The translations under genes and the position numbers were made by a program. The notes below the pieces were generated by a model. The model ran no database searches. It was given only the letters and a program-made list of their open reading frames with translations, and was not told where the DNA came from. Below, piece after piece: positions 22,501 through 33,940 of a stretch of 64,000 nucleotides of DNA (within the stretch, counting starts at the first letter, position 1; the number at the start of each line of letters is the position of its first letter). The stretch spans positions 443,755,038 through 443,819,037 of the forward strand of contig NC_081413.1 in NCBI RefSeq assembly GCF_030272615.1, written 5' to 3'. The stretch comes from Cryptomeria japonica. Taxonomy: Eukaryota; Streptophyta; Pinopsida; Cupressales; Cupressaceae.

Positions 22501-23895
22501 TTATGTATAAAACCATTTGAGGTGCATGTTGTTGATCGGATCTGCTAGTGGTTCTCTTGTTGAAGTAGCCAACTGATATGCCCCAGACCCAAATACAACA
22601 GTGATAACATATGGACCCAACCAGTTTGATTCAAACTTTCCTTGATATTCTCGGTTGGGTTGGTTATGAGGATTTTTTCGAAGAACAAGATCACCTACCT
22701 TGAATGTACGAGGTCTAACTTGATGATTATAGCTTCTGCTCATGCACTGCTGATAGGCCTTGAGGTGATTGTATGTAGCTTGTCGCTTCTCATCAAGTAC
22801 CTCTAAGTCTTGGAGATGGGATACTCTGTATGCTTCATCATCTATGAGATTGTGCAAGGAAACCCGTAGTGATGGTATCTCAACCATAATAGGTAAAATA
22901 GATTATGTGCCATAGACCAATGAGTAAGGAGTTGCATCTTTAGGGGTTCAAATACTAGTTCGATATGCCCATAGTGTTGGATTCAATTGAACATGCCAAT
23001 CACAACCGTCATCATTGACTGTCTTCTTAAGGATTCTTAATATGTTTTTATTTGATGCTTCAGCCTGACCATTGCCTTGTGGGTAATAGGAGGTGGAAAA
23101 GTGGTGTTGGATGTGAAACTTCTCATAGAGTTCACGGACATCTTGATTCTTGAAAGGAAGACTATTATCTATGATGATGGACATGGGTACACCATATCAG
23201 TAGATGATGTAATTAAGGATAAATGAGGCCATCTTCTTGTTGGTAACTTGGGTAAGTGGAACAACTTTGATCCACTTTGTGAAATATTCGGTAGCGGTAA
23301 TGATGAATTTGTGGCCATTGGATGAAGATGGATGGATTTTACCCACAAGGTCGAGGCCCCATTGACAAAAAGGCCATGGTGTTGTGATTCGTTGCAATTC
23401 CTATGCTGGTGCATGTATCAGGTCTCCATGAACTTGGCATTTCTTGCACTTTCTGACAAAGTAGTAGGAGTCTTTTTCCATGGATGGTCAATAGTATCTA
23501 GTGTGCAAGAGTTTCCTGGCTAGTCACGGACTACTTGCATGAGTTCCACAAATTCCTTCATGTACCTCTTCCAAGGCCTTTGTTATCTCATCTTGTTCCA
23601 AACATCCAAGGAGAGTACCATCAAGACTACGTCGATATAGGGTTTCAACAATAATGGTATATCGAGCAGTTTGGTGAATGAAGTTTTTATGTTGGTTATT
23701 CGATTGGTTAGGAGGAAGGGTGTGATCGTGGAGATAGGTGTAAAACTCACCGTACCATGGGGATTTAGAACCGATAAGGTGATATATCATCTCAAATTTA
23801 GGGATATCATAAGAGGGGATCCAAAATTGTTCTACCAAGAACTCGTAGCATGTTGAATTTTGTAGAAGATCTAGGAGAGATGCAATAGTAACCAT
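22501..23895 (-). pseudogene. Element B integrase
   Basis: Integrase inserts the element DNA copy into the genome. One minus frame covers the whole region with only point stops. It has an HHCC zinc-binding domain (HEGICGTHASSP ... RYYWPSM ... CKKCQVHGD, 23600-23420), a core with WGLDLVGKI (Asp) at ~23340, IIIDNSLPFKNQD (Asp) at ~23175-23135 and QGNGQAEASNK (Glu) at ~23065, then a C-terminal segment with FKVGDLVLRK and LGPYVITVVFGSGAYQLAT, ending NNMHLKWFYT at 22501. The C-terminal GPY/F-type module is typical of Gypsy integrases. Stops separate the zinc domain, the core and the C-terminal part, so the copy is inactive. Confidence 0.9.
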
Positions 23896-24262
23896 AGCAT
23901 CAGCAGCTCAATTTTGATCTTTGGGTATTTTCTCAAAGGTGATAGTAGTAAATGATGCCTTTAAATTGTCCACCATTTTCTTGTATGGCATGAGTTTGTC
24001 ATCTTTAGTTTGATATTTATCAGTTGCTTGTCAAATGACCAGTTGGGAGTCGCCATATACTTGTAGTTCTTGTAACTTCCATTATATGGCTAGCCTGAGT
24101 CCTGTGATCAAGGCCTCATACTCTACTATGTTGTTGGTGCATGGAAATGTGAGCCTGTAAGACTTTGGGATACTGTTACCTTGAGGTGTGATAAACAGAA
24201 TGCCTACCCCCAAGCCATGCCTAGTGTATGAAAAATCAAAGTATAGTTTCCATAGTTGTGCT
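23896..24262 (-). pseudogene. Element B second (plant/archaeal-type) RNase H
   Basis: After the RT-linked RNase H, the same frame encodes LWKLYFDFSYTRHGLGVGI, FPCTNNIVEYEALITGLRLAI and QVYGDSQLVI, keeping Asp, Glu and Asp at the RNase H catalytic positions; the usual Gly after the first Asp is Phe. Stops interrupt it after RLAI and QLVI. A second RNase H placed between the RT module and integrase is a known feature of Tat-lineage Gypsy elements in plants. It is probably derived from a cellular-type RNase H. Confidence 0.82.
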
Positions 24263-25560
24263 ACAGTGATCTTGAAGATCTCTTCATCTGGAAAATTGGA
24301 AATGAGAGGATGATTGCCTATGAGTGGTGCATCAGCCAACTGATCTGCAATAACTTGACCTTTGATAGCTTTACGGTCCACATACTCGATGTCAAATTCA
24401 TAGAGAATCATTACCCATTTGGCCAAGCGGCTTGTCAATGCTGCTTTACTGAGTAAGTATTTGAGTGGATCAATCTTCGCAATGAGTTGTACCTTGTGTG
24501 TTAATAGATAGTGCCTCAATTTAGTGGCTTCCAAGATTACTGCTAGACAAGCTCACTCAATAGGTGTGTAGTTGAGTTCATAGCCAACCAATGTGCGAGA
24601 GATGTAGTAAACAGTGCACTCTTTCTCTTCTACATTGTGTTGTACCAATAGTACACTCAATGCCATATTTGTTGCTGATATATAGAGTAATAGAGGTCTA
24701 CTTGGATCTAGTGGGATCAACAATGGTGTATTCATGAGATAGTCTTTAAGCATCTGGAATGCTTGCTAGCATCTAGTATCCCACTGAAAGGGATGTTTTT
24801 GTGTAGCAGATGTGTAAAGGGGTGACACTTATCTGCTAGTTGTGCAATGAATCTTTGGATGGATTGTAGTTGTCCTTGTAATGTCCTTAGTTGACTGATG
24901 TTCTTTGGAGGTGGCATGTCCATGATTGCTTTGACCTTTGCTGGATCGACCTCAATGCCTTTGCTTGAGACAATGTATCCTAGAAGCTTCCCTGAGGTTA
25001 CTCCAAAGACATATTTCTTTGGGTTGAGTCAACAATGATATTGTTCCAGTCTATCAAAGATTTTATCTAATATGTCTAGATGACCTTCTCTAGTGAGTGA
25101 TTTTGCTAGTAAGTCATCAACATAATCTTCCATTATAGTATGCATCATGTCATGGAAGATGGTGGTCATTGCTCGTTGATAGGTTGCTCCTGCATTCTTG
25201 AGACCAAAAGGCATTACATTCTAGCAGTATGTGCCCCATGGACATGTGAAGGTTGTCTTATGTTGATCCTCTGGTGTGATCTTTATTTGATTGTATCCTG
25301 AAAAGTCATCCATGAGTGAAAGCATGGCATGTCCTGCTGTTAGGTCCACTATGATGTTGATGTTTGGTAGGGGGAAGTCATCCTTAGGACATGCCTTATT
25401 CAGATCTCTAAAGTCAGTACAAATATGGATGCCCCCATTTGGCTTGCCGACATGCACAATATTGGACATCCAATCTGCATAATCAATTGGTCTAATGAAA
25501 CCAACATCTAGGATTTTCTTGAGTTCTGCTTTGACTAGTACTGCAATCTGAGGATGCATC
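24263..25560 (-). pseudogene. Element B reverse transcriptase and RT-linked RNase H
   Basis: RT copies element RNA into DNA. The minus strand encodes LKKILDVGFIRPIDYADW, VGKPNGGIHICTDFRDLNKA, DFPLPNINIIVD, LSLMDDFSGYNQI (catalytic Asp), MPFGLKNAGATYQRAM and MEDYVDDLLAKS (the YVDD box, ~25105). The thumb and connection LNPKKYVFGV...KAIMDMPPPKN follow. RNase H is at 24753-24300: PLLLYISATNMALSVLL, YYISRTL, ALTSRLAKWVMILYEFDIEY. A one-base deletion near 24790 shifts the frame between RT and RNase H, and stops occur near 25217 and 24550. Confidence 0.9.
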
Positions 25561-26622
25561 TTGTGATGCTTCTACTTGACAGGCTTGGCTCCCTCTACTA
25601 TAGTGAGGTGATGCATCACTAAATAACAATCAAGCCCAGGCATGTCTGCATATGACCAAGCAAAGTTGATCTAACGCTTTTGAAAGAACTCTACAAATTT
25701 CGGTTGTTCCTCTAGAGTTAGAAGAGATGCCAAATGTATGTGGTGAGGAGTTTCAGGAATCCCTACATTGTAATCTTTTGTTTCCTTGATGAGAATCATT
25801 GATCATTCCTGTTGTGTACTAGTAGGGAGAATGTCAAACCTTTCATCCGTCGGTGCCTCAGAGAGGTTTTCACCATTGGATACGCTCTTTATTAATACTT
25901 TTGTTGAATCAAACAGTGCCACAGTGTGGTTTTCACTGGAAGATCCATGTTTTATTGTTATATTTTTGTAGCTGAAAGGTTTGGTGTCCACCCCAAAGTA
26001 TGCTGCACTATTAATTTCAATGGCAAATCCAGCTTTGTGATCCCCACTTGGTATGTTATCCCGTAGTTCCAAAAAGTCAATGAGTGCCTCATCATTTTGG
26101 AAAAGGTCAAGACATGGGGGATTAGGTTGGTTCCATTTGATGAGTTCTGGATGGATAATGGGCATTACTTAATCAATTAGGTTAAGTTCATTAGAGGTGT
26201 CAGTGAGGGTTAAGACAGTGTGGTGAAGGTTGTTGATGGTACTCTCCCTGTCAGAATTAGGCATAGGATGTGACGTAGGGTCTGTGGAAGAAGTTTCCAG
26301 CTCAAGAACCCAAGAGGTCTTTATCTGTGCTTCTCTGTAAACAGGGATGTCTTTGCGAGGTGGAGGTAGTGATGTGTCTTCCTCATCTGAAGTATTAAGC
26401 TAGATGAAATCAAATTCCCATTCATGTGAGTCAATATCTGTCACTTTCCAGTATCCGATCACTATACCACACTGGGATGTCCTTTGAGTTAAACACTACA
26501 GGTGTGATTGGTTGATGTACCTTTGTAGATGAAATGATTGGTGTTGCAAGAAGGATTATGGGGATGACTGAATTCGATATGGGGAGTATCAGTAGTGTTG
26601 ACTCTACTGCTTCTGCTGGAAC
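25561..26622 (-). pseudogene. Element B pol segment between G-patch and RT
   Basis: The frame that continues into RT is open at 26165-25803 (120 aa, MPIIHPELIKWNQPNPPC, with a predicted acidic middle) and, after a stop, through the conserved lead-in HHLTIVEGAKPVKQKHHKM near 25600, the typical start of a Gypsy RT domain. No catalytic motif lies in the first part. A frameshift separates it from the G-patch frame upstream. Confidence 0.65.
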
Positions 26623-28017
26623 TCATGGTGTCATAGATACTATTGTGGGTTCTGATACAGTTGCTACTACTAATGGTGCTATCGATGTTATTGCTGCTAT
26701 TGATGGTATCATTGGTTTGATTGGTGGGGTGATGGGTTTTGTAGGTGGTTGTGCTGAGATTTTTAGCCTCACTGGGGTAGTTGCGATGGTGTTTGATGCT
26801 ACTTTTATAATCAAAGGTGACCTCTTTGTAATAGGCTGATATAGAGGTTGGCTAGATTTTCCTTTGAATCTGTGCTTAGGAAAGATCTCCTTTTGAAATC
26901 CTAAGCCTGTATTATCCTTGGGCTTTAATTCCAGCTGCAGTGGTTCATGTCTTCCTTGTTTGCAAGGTCCCAAAGCACTCTGACCATTGTAACCCATTCT
27001 TTGCATAATGTGGAGGCCTTTGCCATACTGATCTATGGGAAGCTTAGGTTGTGGAATATCTACGATGATGGGATCTTTATAGATCCATTCTGCTAAGTCC
27101 TCATCTCTGGTTTCTTCTTCTTGACTCTTTCCAAGGATGAAAGGCGTCAAAGGACATGCTGGCTTGATCAGTGGTTGTTGAAGTAATTGGTGAGGTTTTC
27201 CATGTGTTCTAGGAGAAGTGGGCATTTGTCCCACACAAAAGAGTTGACTCAAATTGTATTCCCTAGGACCTTCCTCTACTATTTTCATCTTAAGCTTTTC
27301 TTGCTTAGGTATAGTAGTGTTTGAACTGGCAAGAGAGGCTAGGCTTATGTATGATGTGGAGGAGATGGCTTCTCTATTGTTAGGAATGGTAATCTCTGGT
27401 TGATGACTGATATTAGGACAATATGCAAAGGGATTTGCATCACCTAGGATTGTGATCTCTACACCATTATGTGGGAACTTGATACACTGATGGTAGGTGG
27501 ATGGAACGGCTTGCATGGTGTGTATCCAAGGTCCTCCTAACAATAGATTGTATGGCAGAGGAAGGTCAAGAACTTGATAGATGATGTGCTTCACCACAGG
27601 GCCCACTTAGATGGGTAGTACCACAGTCCCTTTGGATGAATGCTCTACATCGTCATAGGCTTTGATTGTGATCTTTTTGCGGGGATCCACTGATTCTATT
27701 GCATATCCCAAAGTTGTGACCAACTATAGTGTACAAATATTCAGGCCGACTCCATTATCGATCAAGACTCGCTTGATCCTATGCCGGTTGATAAATCCTT
27801 CAATGTGTAGTGAGGTGTTATGAGGTTGCTGGAAGGAAGAGTTGTCACTTTCAGAAAAAGTGAGACAAGGTGATGACTTTAGACTTCCAACCATGGCTGG
27901 GAATTGATCTGTATTTAGGTTTGCAGGGATTGATGCCTCTTGGAGAGCTTGATCCAAGATTGTTTTATGGGATGGAGATAGGCGTAATAGCTCTAAGATA
28001 GATATTAGTGCGGGCAT
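26623..28017 (-). pseudogene. Element B protease followed by G-patch domain
   Basis: The frame 28017-27724 ends in HIEGFINRHRIKRVLIDNG, a retropepsin-like active site (DNG in place of DSG/DTG). After a stop the same frame gives YNLLLGGPWIHTMQAVPSTY (~27550), the conserved C-terminal flap of plant Gypsy proteases. Residues 194-238 of the 327-aa frame (27027-26893) match a G-patch: YGKGLHIMQRMGYNGQSALG ... GLGFQKE. G-patch modules bind nucleic acid or helicases and also follow the protease in betaretroviruses. The tail is Pro/Ile/Thr-rich. In-frame stops lie near 27722 and 27608. Confidence 0.8.
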
Positions 28018-29725
28018 TTGTCTAACTATTCCACAAGATTATACTGCTTTGGGATAGATGGGGTGCCTTATGGAGCTGCTTTTATGGTAATCTTGTTGTG
28101 ACATGTAACAACATTGCAAGTGGAGCTAGGATTTTTGATGGTTATAGTTGCAATTTGTTCACTAGCATCGTATAGGTGATTCATAGTATAATTATATGCA
28201 TCTTGCGTATAATTGGTGGTATTTGTGTTTCTCCCTGAAGTAGAAGGACCCCTTTTATCTGGTGATGGAAGTGGATTTTTAAACATAAGATGATCATTGT
28301 TTGTTTTCTTTGGGTCATGTTCTCCGATTTTGATTTCACCTCGGTCAATAAGATCCTAAATAAGATCTTTCAATCTGTGACAATTGCTTGTCGTATGTCC
28401 TCTCCCTTGATGGAAATCACAATGTTCAGTATCCCTCCACCATGCAGGTTCCCCTAAGGGAGTGTATGTTTGATTTGGTTTTTGTTGATGCGGTCTGGGT
28501 TCATCATGAGATTTGATGTGGCCTTGAATTGGAGGAGCAATTGTGTTAGTCTAAGGTGGGGGATTCTGTCCTGCAAATCGAACTATAGGTTGTGCACTTT
28601 TGATAGTTCTTGCATCCACAACCTCGTCGTTGACAACATTTTTTTTTTTGTTCCAGAAGCTTGGTTTGTCACTATTGAAGCGTGGGTGAGGACCATCCTT
28701 TGGCTCATTATAGATTTTGATAATTCCTTTCTTGATGAGAGCTTGCTCACATTTTAAGCCTTTGGTGATCATGTCATTGAAAGAGTCTGTGTCTTTGACA
28801 TCCAGTGAAATTTCATTTCTTGATTTAAGTTGCAAATAAATATTTCCACTAGTTCTTGTTCAAGTAACTGAAGAGAACATCTGCTAGATATTTGATGCCA
28901 TCATTGCAGGAATACTAAGAATAGTTCATCTGGTTCTTGTTTAGTGTTACATAGATCAGCCATGGTGATATCACGTTCAATGTTATGAGAGTAATGTGCC
29001 AAGAACTTCTGAACTAGCTCTTCAAAGGTCCTAATGCCACTTGGTAGTCAGGAAAACCATGATGTGGTTGTTCCTCCCAAGCTTTGGGGAAAAAGGCGCA
29101 TTAGGTATGTATCTTCATATGCCACTTCGAGGTAAGTTGAATGGAATTCTCTGACATGATCGCGAGGATCTCCTTTTCCTCTATACTTTTCAAACTTGAG
29201 TGTTTCAAACCCTCATGGAAAAGGTGGCATATAAAGATTCCTATCAAAGGGATAGGGACAAATGTCATTGAGTGAAAATTGATTAGTCTTTACACCACTA
29301 AGAAGTTGTTGGGCAAGATTTTCAACTTGTTGCTGCAACATCTCTATGTCATTTGGAGGAGGAGGTGGTGGGTTACCTTGAGGAATGTTATGTCTGATGT
29401 GATCTCTACCTCTTTCTTCCTCATGGTGACTTTGTCACTCTGATGCTTGTCTTAGTTGTGCAAGATCAAAGTCAAAGGGGAGTTTGGCTCCTTCTTGAGC
29501 AAGCTTTAAAAAGTGAGCATCTGCATTGCTCCTGAGTATTTCATCAAAAAGTTTGTTAAAGAGAGGGTTGTGTTGAGCCCTTTCTATAGTTGTAGGAGTA
29601 GGAGTACTTGGGTTTTCATCATTTGCATTTCCTCCAAGTGCTTCTTGAAATTCATTGATATTTTCCTCCTCTTCTTCTTCAATTTCTATTTCTCATTGCC
29701 TTGACTGTGATTGGGTATGAGCCAT
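28018..29725 (-). pseudogene. Element B gag
   Basis: Gag forms the particle shell. The minus frame starts at ATG 29725 (MAHTQSQSRQ) with an acidic stretch (EIEIEEEEEENINEF) and a Pro-rich linker. The retrotransposon gag core follows: FEKYRGKGDPRDHVREFHS (~29190-29135), RLFPQSLGGTTTSWF (~29095-29050), EELVQKFLAHYSHN (~29020-28980). Downstream, 28835-28551 encodes a Lys-rich linker and ~28425-28378 the zinc box HCDFHQGRGHTTSNC, typical of Tat-type gag. Several stops (for example near 29695 and 29050) and frameshifts break it. No other start is better supported. Confidence 0.82.
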
Positions 29726-32143
29726 TTTGTTTATGAGTTTTTGTTGAAGTTGGGTGAAAATGATGATGAGTTGTTGATGAAATGAAAGATTTATGTTTGG
29801 TGAATTGTTTTGCATGTGGATCTCTAGCACTTAAAGGTGGATGTTACCAAAGTTCTTTCTTTGAATTGCTTGTTGTGTTTTTTATAAGGTTTGATGTGAT
29901 AAGGTGTAGAGAAATCTGAGATGTGTTATAGACTTAACTACCTAGTAATGAGAGGATTCACTCATAAACTAGTTTTAACCTACGTAGATATGTCTCTGAG
30001 GATGAGCTTATCCTAGATGTAGAAACAATCTAAAAGGTGATTTTTGTGTTTAATTCAAGCAATATCTAAAAGAGAACTTAGGACAAGATCCTCTTAATGT
30101 TTTGAGAGTTGAAAATGAAGTGATGATGTGATGGTGAGAAATGGATGAAATGTTTTAACTTCAATAAAATCTTTGTGTCACAAATGGAACAAATTCTACC
30201 TCTTCTCTTTCGGGCATTGGTGGTATTTCTCAAGCTACGTTGTATGTGATACAAATGTCTAGGAAGAAGTTGGAACTGATCTTGCCTCCTTGGTTTTTGT
30301 GATAACTCAAAGCTCTATATTGCATAAAATCTCTGCAGTTTAATGACTCTGGATCAAATTCATTTTGATTTGCCTTGAAGGTATAGACGCATGTGACATA
30401 GAAAAGCTCCATGAGAGACAAAGATTTGTCTATTGAGATAGAAGAATCTCCTCCTTTTGATCAAAGCCTTTGAGCTCAATGGTCTTCTTTTCAAGTTGAT
30501 GTGTTGATGAAGATTCTTCTTTCTCAAGATGTGAAGAATGGTCATATAGTTTGATACTCTTCTTTTTTTTTTGATCTTTTGGATGAATATTTGTTCTGAT
30601 TTTTTGAATTTTATGATGTTTCTTTGACAAGAAAATAAAGCAAACACACAAACACAAGAATGTTGCCTCAAAGGCACAAATGAGTATGGGTCTAGATCAG
30701 CCCAATCCTTGGACTTCTTATGACCCTTTCCTTTAAGTGTATTTTAGGTGTTTTCTTTCCAAAGCCTAAAGTCAACTCAATTTTCACTTGGTCTTGACTA
30801 AAATGAAAACACTTCAAACACTTTGTATCCCTAAGGTCAAATGGCCAGTTGCGATAAATTCAGCCCACATCTTGATATTTCTTCGACTTTGGTACTACAT
30901 ACCTTTTGAATCCCACCGTGGCAGGTAAGGATGTGATATACTAAGTCTTGCATGAGCATAACAAATAGATGATCCCTATGATGGGGGAGTCACCACTTTC
31001 ATCAAGCCACAAGTGACTTTTCAAAAAGCTATGTTTCTACTCAAGGAAATATGTATGGTGATTATCTTGGGAGCAAAACCATTTATGCTCTTGCACTGAA
31101 TTATATCACAAATATCCTCAATCAATAGAACGGGTGGGCTACTACTTAAAGGTGTTTAGTAATTTTTTATGTCTTTGGACATAAGTTCATTTTGCAGTGA
31201 CTCACTTAAGAGCCTTGTAACTTGTGGTGGGGCCCATTTGTCCTTTCAACAAGTTACACTGTAGGAACAACTATACCCAAGGCTACAACTTTCGCTCTTA
31301 ACTGATTTCTATAGTAGCTCGAAGGATTTACCATGCGAGGTCGTTCCCAAGAGTGATGTGTCACTTGGCAGGCCTCTCTCAAAAAGATAAAAATTTGAGT
31401 GTTACTAACACTTTTCTCTTGCACCTAGGACCACGAAAGCCAAGGGAGAGGATAGTGTGTGTTAGAAGTAGGACCACTCGACCAATGTTTTGCATAAGTG
31501 TGCTAATCATGAAAAGCACTTGTTCTTTTTTAACTGATTTTCATTGCAATGTGATCTAATCTATTTGGAGATGTTGCTCCAACAATCATGGTGTTCTTTT
31601 TAACTTTCAAAGGCAAAATGTGTTGTAACTAGGAACTTAAAATCCTAGTCAACTGAATTGAAAAACATGTTTTTGCTTGAAGTAAAATCGCTTGCAAAAT
31701 GAGACAAGTGGATTGTGAAATTTTATTTGTACCAAAATGGAAGTGTTGATTGTGAATCTTTAGTTTGATGCAAGAAATAAATTTGCCTTGTTGATTTTAA
31801 GCACCAAAGAAAACTAAAGCCTAACTTGCAAGAAATCAAAGTTGTTTTTGTGAATTTTATAGCACCAAAAGGAAGTGATCCTAACTTGTGAGGAAATGAA
31901 AGTTTGTTTTTGTCCAATTTTATAGCACCAAAAAAAAATTTGTCCTAACTTGCAAGAAATGAAAAATTGCTTTTGTTCATTTTTAGAGTAATACTCAAAA
32001 CAAAATTCTGCTTTTTAAAGGAGTTTAGTTTAGACCTGCACAAGGAACAAATAGTTAATAAAATCCAAATCTAGGGGGGGCTTCCACAAGCCTAAGAAAA
32101 ATCACTTTTTTGGTTACAAGGTAATTTTTACAATGTTTTGTTA
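29726..32143 (-). other. Long 5' leader of element B
   Basis: About 2.4 kb separates gag from the motif array, unusually long for a leader. No recognised coding sequence is present on either strand; short frames at 30230-30677 are basic and low-complexity. It contains the tandem repeat at 31730-31965. Confidence 0.6.
31730..31965 (-). repeat. Degenerate tandem repeat (~65-bp period, about 3.5 copies) in the element B leader
   Basis: Units share ATTTTATAGCACCAAAA, CCTAACTTGCAAGAAAT and TTGTTTTTGT in the same order, starting near 31735, 31795, 31860 and 31922 (plus-strand reading). The units differ by small indels and substitutions, so the array is old. Confidence 0.7.
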
Positions 32144-32402
32144 CAATAGCGCCATTCTGTGTGCAAACAAAAGCGCTATTTAACACGAACGTGCTAATAC
32201 AAATACAAAAGCGCTAAAAGGAAAATCTTGACAGCAAAGACAAAAGCACCAGATCAAGCTCAAACACGCTAAAACAAGAACAAAAGTGCTAAATAAATGT
32301 CAATAACGCCAAACTTGAGACAAAAGCTCTATTGTAAAAACAATAGCACTAGAATGTCAAGTTGCAATAGCACTACAACATGATCAAAAGCGCTAAAGCG
32401 TG
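32144..32402 (-). repeat. Right array of the GYRCTWTTG motif, upstream of gag
   Basis: On the plus strand about 12 copies of CAAAAGCGCTA / CAATAGCACTA-type words occur within 259 bp, near 32145, 32170, 32188, 32207, 32242, 32265, 32281, 32302, 32321, 32338, 32365 and 32384. They are the reverse complement of the left array (17376-17671). Read in the gag direction both arrays therefore have the motif in sense orientation relative to their own downstream gene. Confidence 0.8.
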
Positions 32403-32490
32403 ACCTGTGTGTCAAGTTCAACATTCAAACATGTTAGTTTTTAAAAAAATTGTTTTGGGTGCTTGGATTCACATCCGGTTGACCAAATGA
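32403..32490 (-). promoter_or_regulatory. Presumed primer-binding region of element B
   Basis: The bases just inside the 5' LTR read, on the minus strand, TCATTTGGTCAACCGGATGTG. The primer would pair from about TTGGTCAACCGG, but this is not the initiator-Met complement used by the Copia elements here and I cannot name the tRNA. Confidence 0.35.
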
Positions 32491-33940
32491 TGCTCTGCAA
32501 AAGAGGGTTAGAATATCTGTTTGAAAATAGCACACAAACAAGAGCAAAAACATTAGTGTTAGCAAGAAAAGATTATTCTAAACAGGCATATCAAAAGAGA
32601 TACTAAAAGCATGAGAGAATATTTAACTAAGGAAGTAAATATGATGAGGCATCTCCAAATGCCTCCTAACATGCTCTTAGCTCCTTCTCCTTTGTTTCTC
32701 TCCTCTCCAAGTTCCAAAATAGTGTAGCTCTCAACAACTTTTTGCACTATGGATGCTTATGGAGGTTTGAGATTGAAGTATTTGCTCTAAATATGAATAA
32801 AAAGCTAATACTAGTTGCTATGATGCTAAAATGATTTATTTTAAACCAAAGTGACAAGATATTTAGTTATTTATGTTAAATGCTCTCTAAAATTCTCTAT
32901 ATCTTAGATGCATACAAGTTTTCAGGATTATGACTATGAATGCTAAATGCTTGACAGTGCTTGAGGATTTGAAAATGAGGAATGTGAGCTCTATTTATAG
33001 GTAAAATGGAGCAATCGATGGTTGAGATTGAGTAATCTCAACAAGGGTCAGGATTGAATGGTTTGAGATCCATGTGAGCACTTTCAACCCAATCCCAGGA
33101 TGACAAGTGTCAATGTGAGATAGGTTGAGAGGAGAGGGAATAAGCATTAAATGCTTGACATGACTTGGGAGTTAACTTGGGAGTTAAGGTCAAGGTTAGT
33201 TGAATGACTAAATTCTTTATTCAAAGAATAAAGCTTTTATCCAATGGATAAACTCTTGTGCAAAGGCAAAAGGGATAACCATGGTCAAAGCAATAAATGC
33301 TTGAGGAGACACATGAGTACAAGTTGAAATAACCATAAATGGTTATGTAAGAACCATTAATGGTCATGTAAGAGCCATAAGTGGTTTGGAAGACTTTGGA
33401 GGTTAAATTGTTGAACACACCAAGCATTTAATGCTTTTCAAAGACTTTGAAGTCTTTGAGAAGTGACTCCAAGTTACTTAGGAATGTGACAATAATGAGG
33501 GGATGGATTAGGCTAATCAGGAAGGGGCTAGAAGAATCTAGAAGGGGGTTTAGGAATGCAAGTGGATTTGGTGGGTGACGGAAAATAGGATTTTTATTTA
33601 AAATAAATTAATTTATTTCAATAAATGTGTGCAAGTTGCATTTGTAGGAAAATGCAAGTGGGGGAGGGGATAAAATGATTTAAATAAATGTTTGATTTAA
33701 TTTATTTAAAAGAGGAATAGGGGATTAAATGAAATAAATATGATTTATTCATTTAATTGATTTGTGAATTTGGTATAATGAATTAATTAAAATAAATTGA
33801 ATAATTTATTTAATTAATAGGAGAATGTTTGAAGATGAATTAATTAAATGTTAATTTAATTAACTGATGGCTAGTGGATTTTTAATCAAATAAATATGAA
33901 ATATTCATTTAATTAAAATGGATAGATTTATGTGACTACA
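32491..33940 (-). repeat. 5' LTR of element B
   Basis: The partner of 15340-16792, TGTAGTCACATAA...GAGCA on the minus strand. U3 runs from 33940 to the TATA box at ~33000, leaving about 470 bp for R and U5. Confidence 0.92.
32991..33000 (-). promoter_or_regulatory. TATA box of the element B 5' LTR
   Basis: Minus strand CTATAAATAGAGC, identical to the copy in the 3' LTR, in a stretch conserved between both LTRs. Transcription of gag-pol would start some 30 bp downstream, near 32960. Confidence 0.65.

Larger units (their letters stand above)
15340..33940 (-). mobile_element. Element B: 18.6-kb Tat-like Gypsy retrotransposon with antisense PMD gene
   Basis: LTRs of 1,453 bp (15340-16792) and 1,450 bp (32491-33940), plus-strand ends TGCTCTGC...GACTACA, enclose 15.7 kb. 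On the minus strand the order is long leader, gag, protease, G-patch, RT, RNase H, second RNase H, integrase: the Gypsy order, with the extra RNase H typical of the Tat lineage. Antisense to these, between integrase and 3' LTR, is a PMD gene. It interrupts element A's RT; the direct repeat ACTTCTA (15332-15338 and 33941-33947) flanks it, with one extra A on the left. All genes carry stops, so this copy is not autonomous. Confidence 0.92.

Noticed and set aside
22234-22548. 104-aa plus-strand ORF with Cys and His residues
   Set aside because: It overlaps the end of the element B integrase in antisense; the Cys/His spacing fits no zinc-finger class.
26534-26839. 101-aa plus-strand ORF rich in Gly, Ile, Val and Thr
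   Set aside because: It is antisense to the Pro/Thr/Ile-rich tail of the element B protease/G-patch frame and has no domain of its own.
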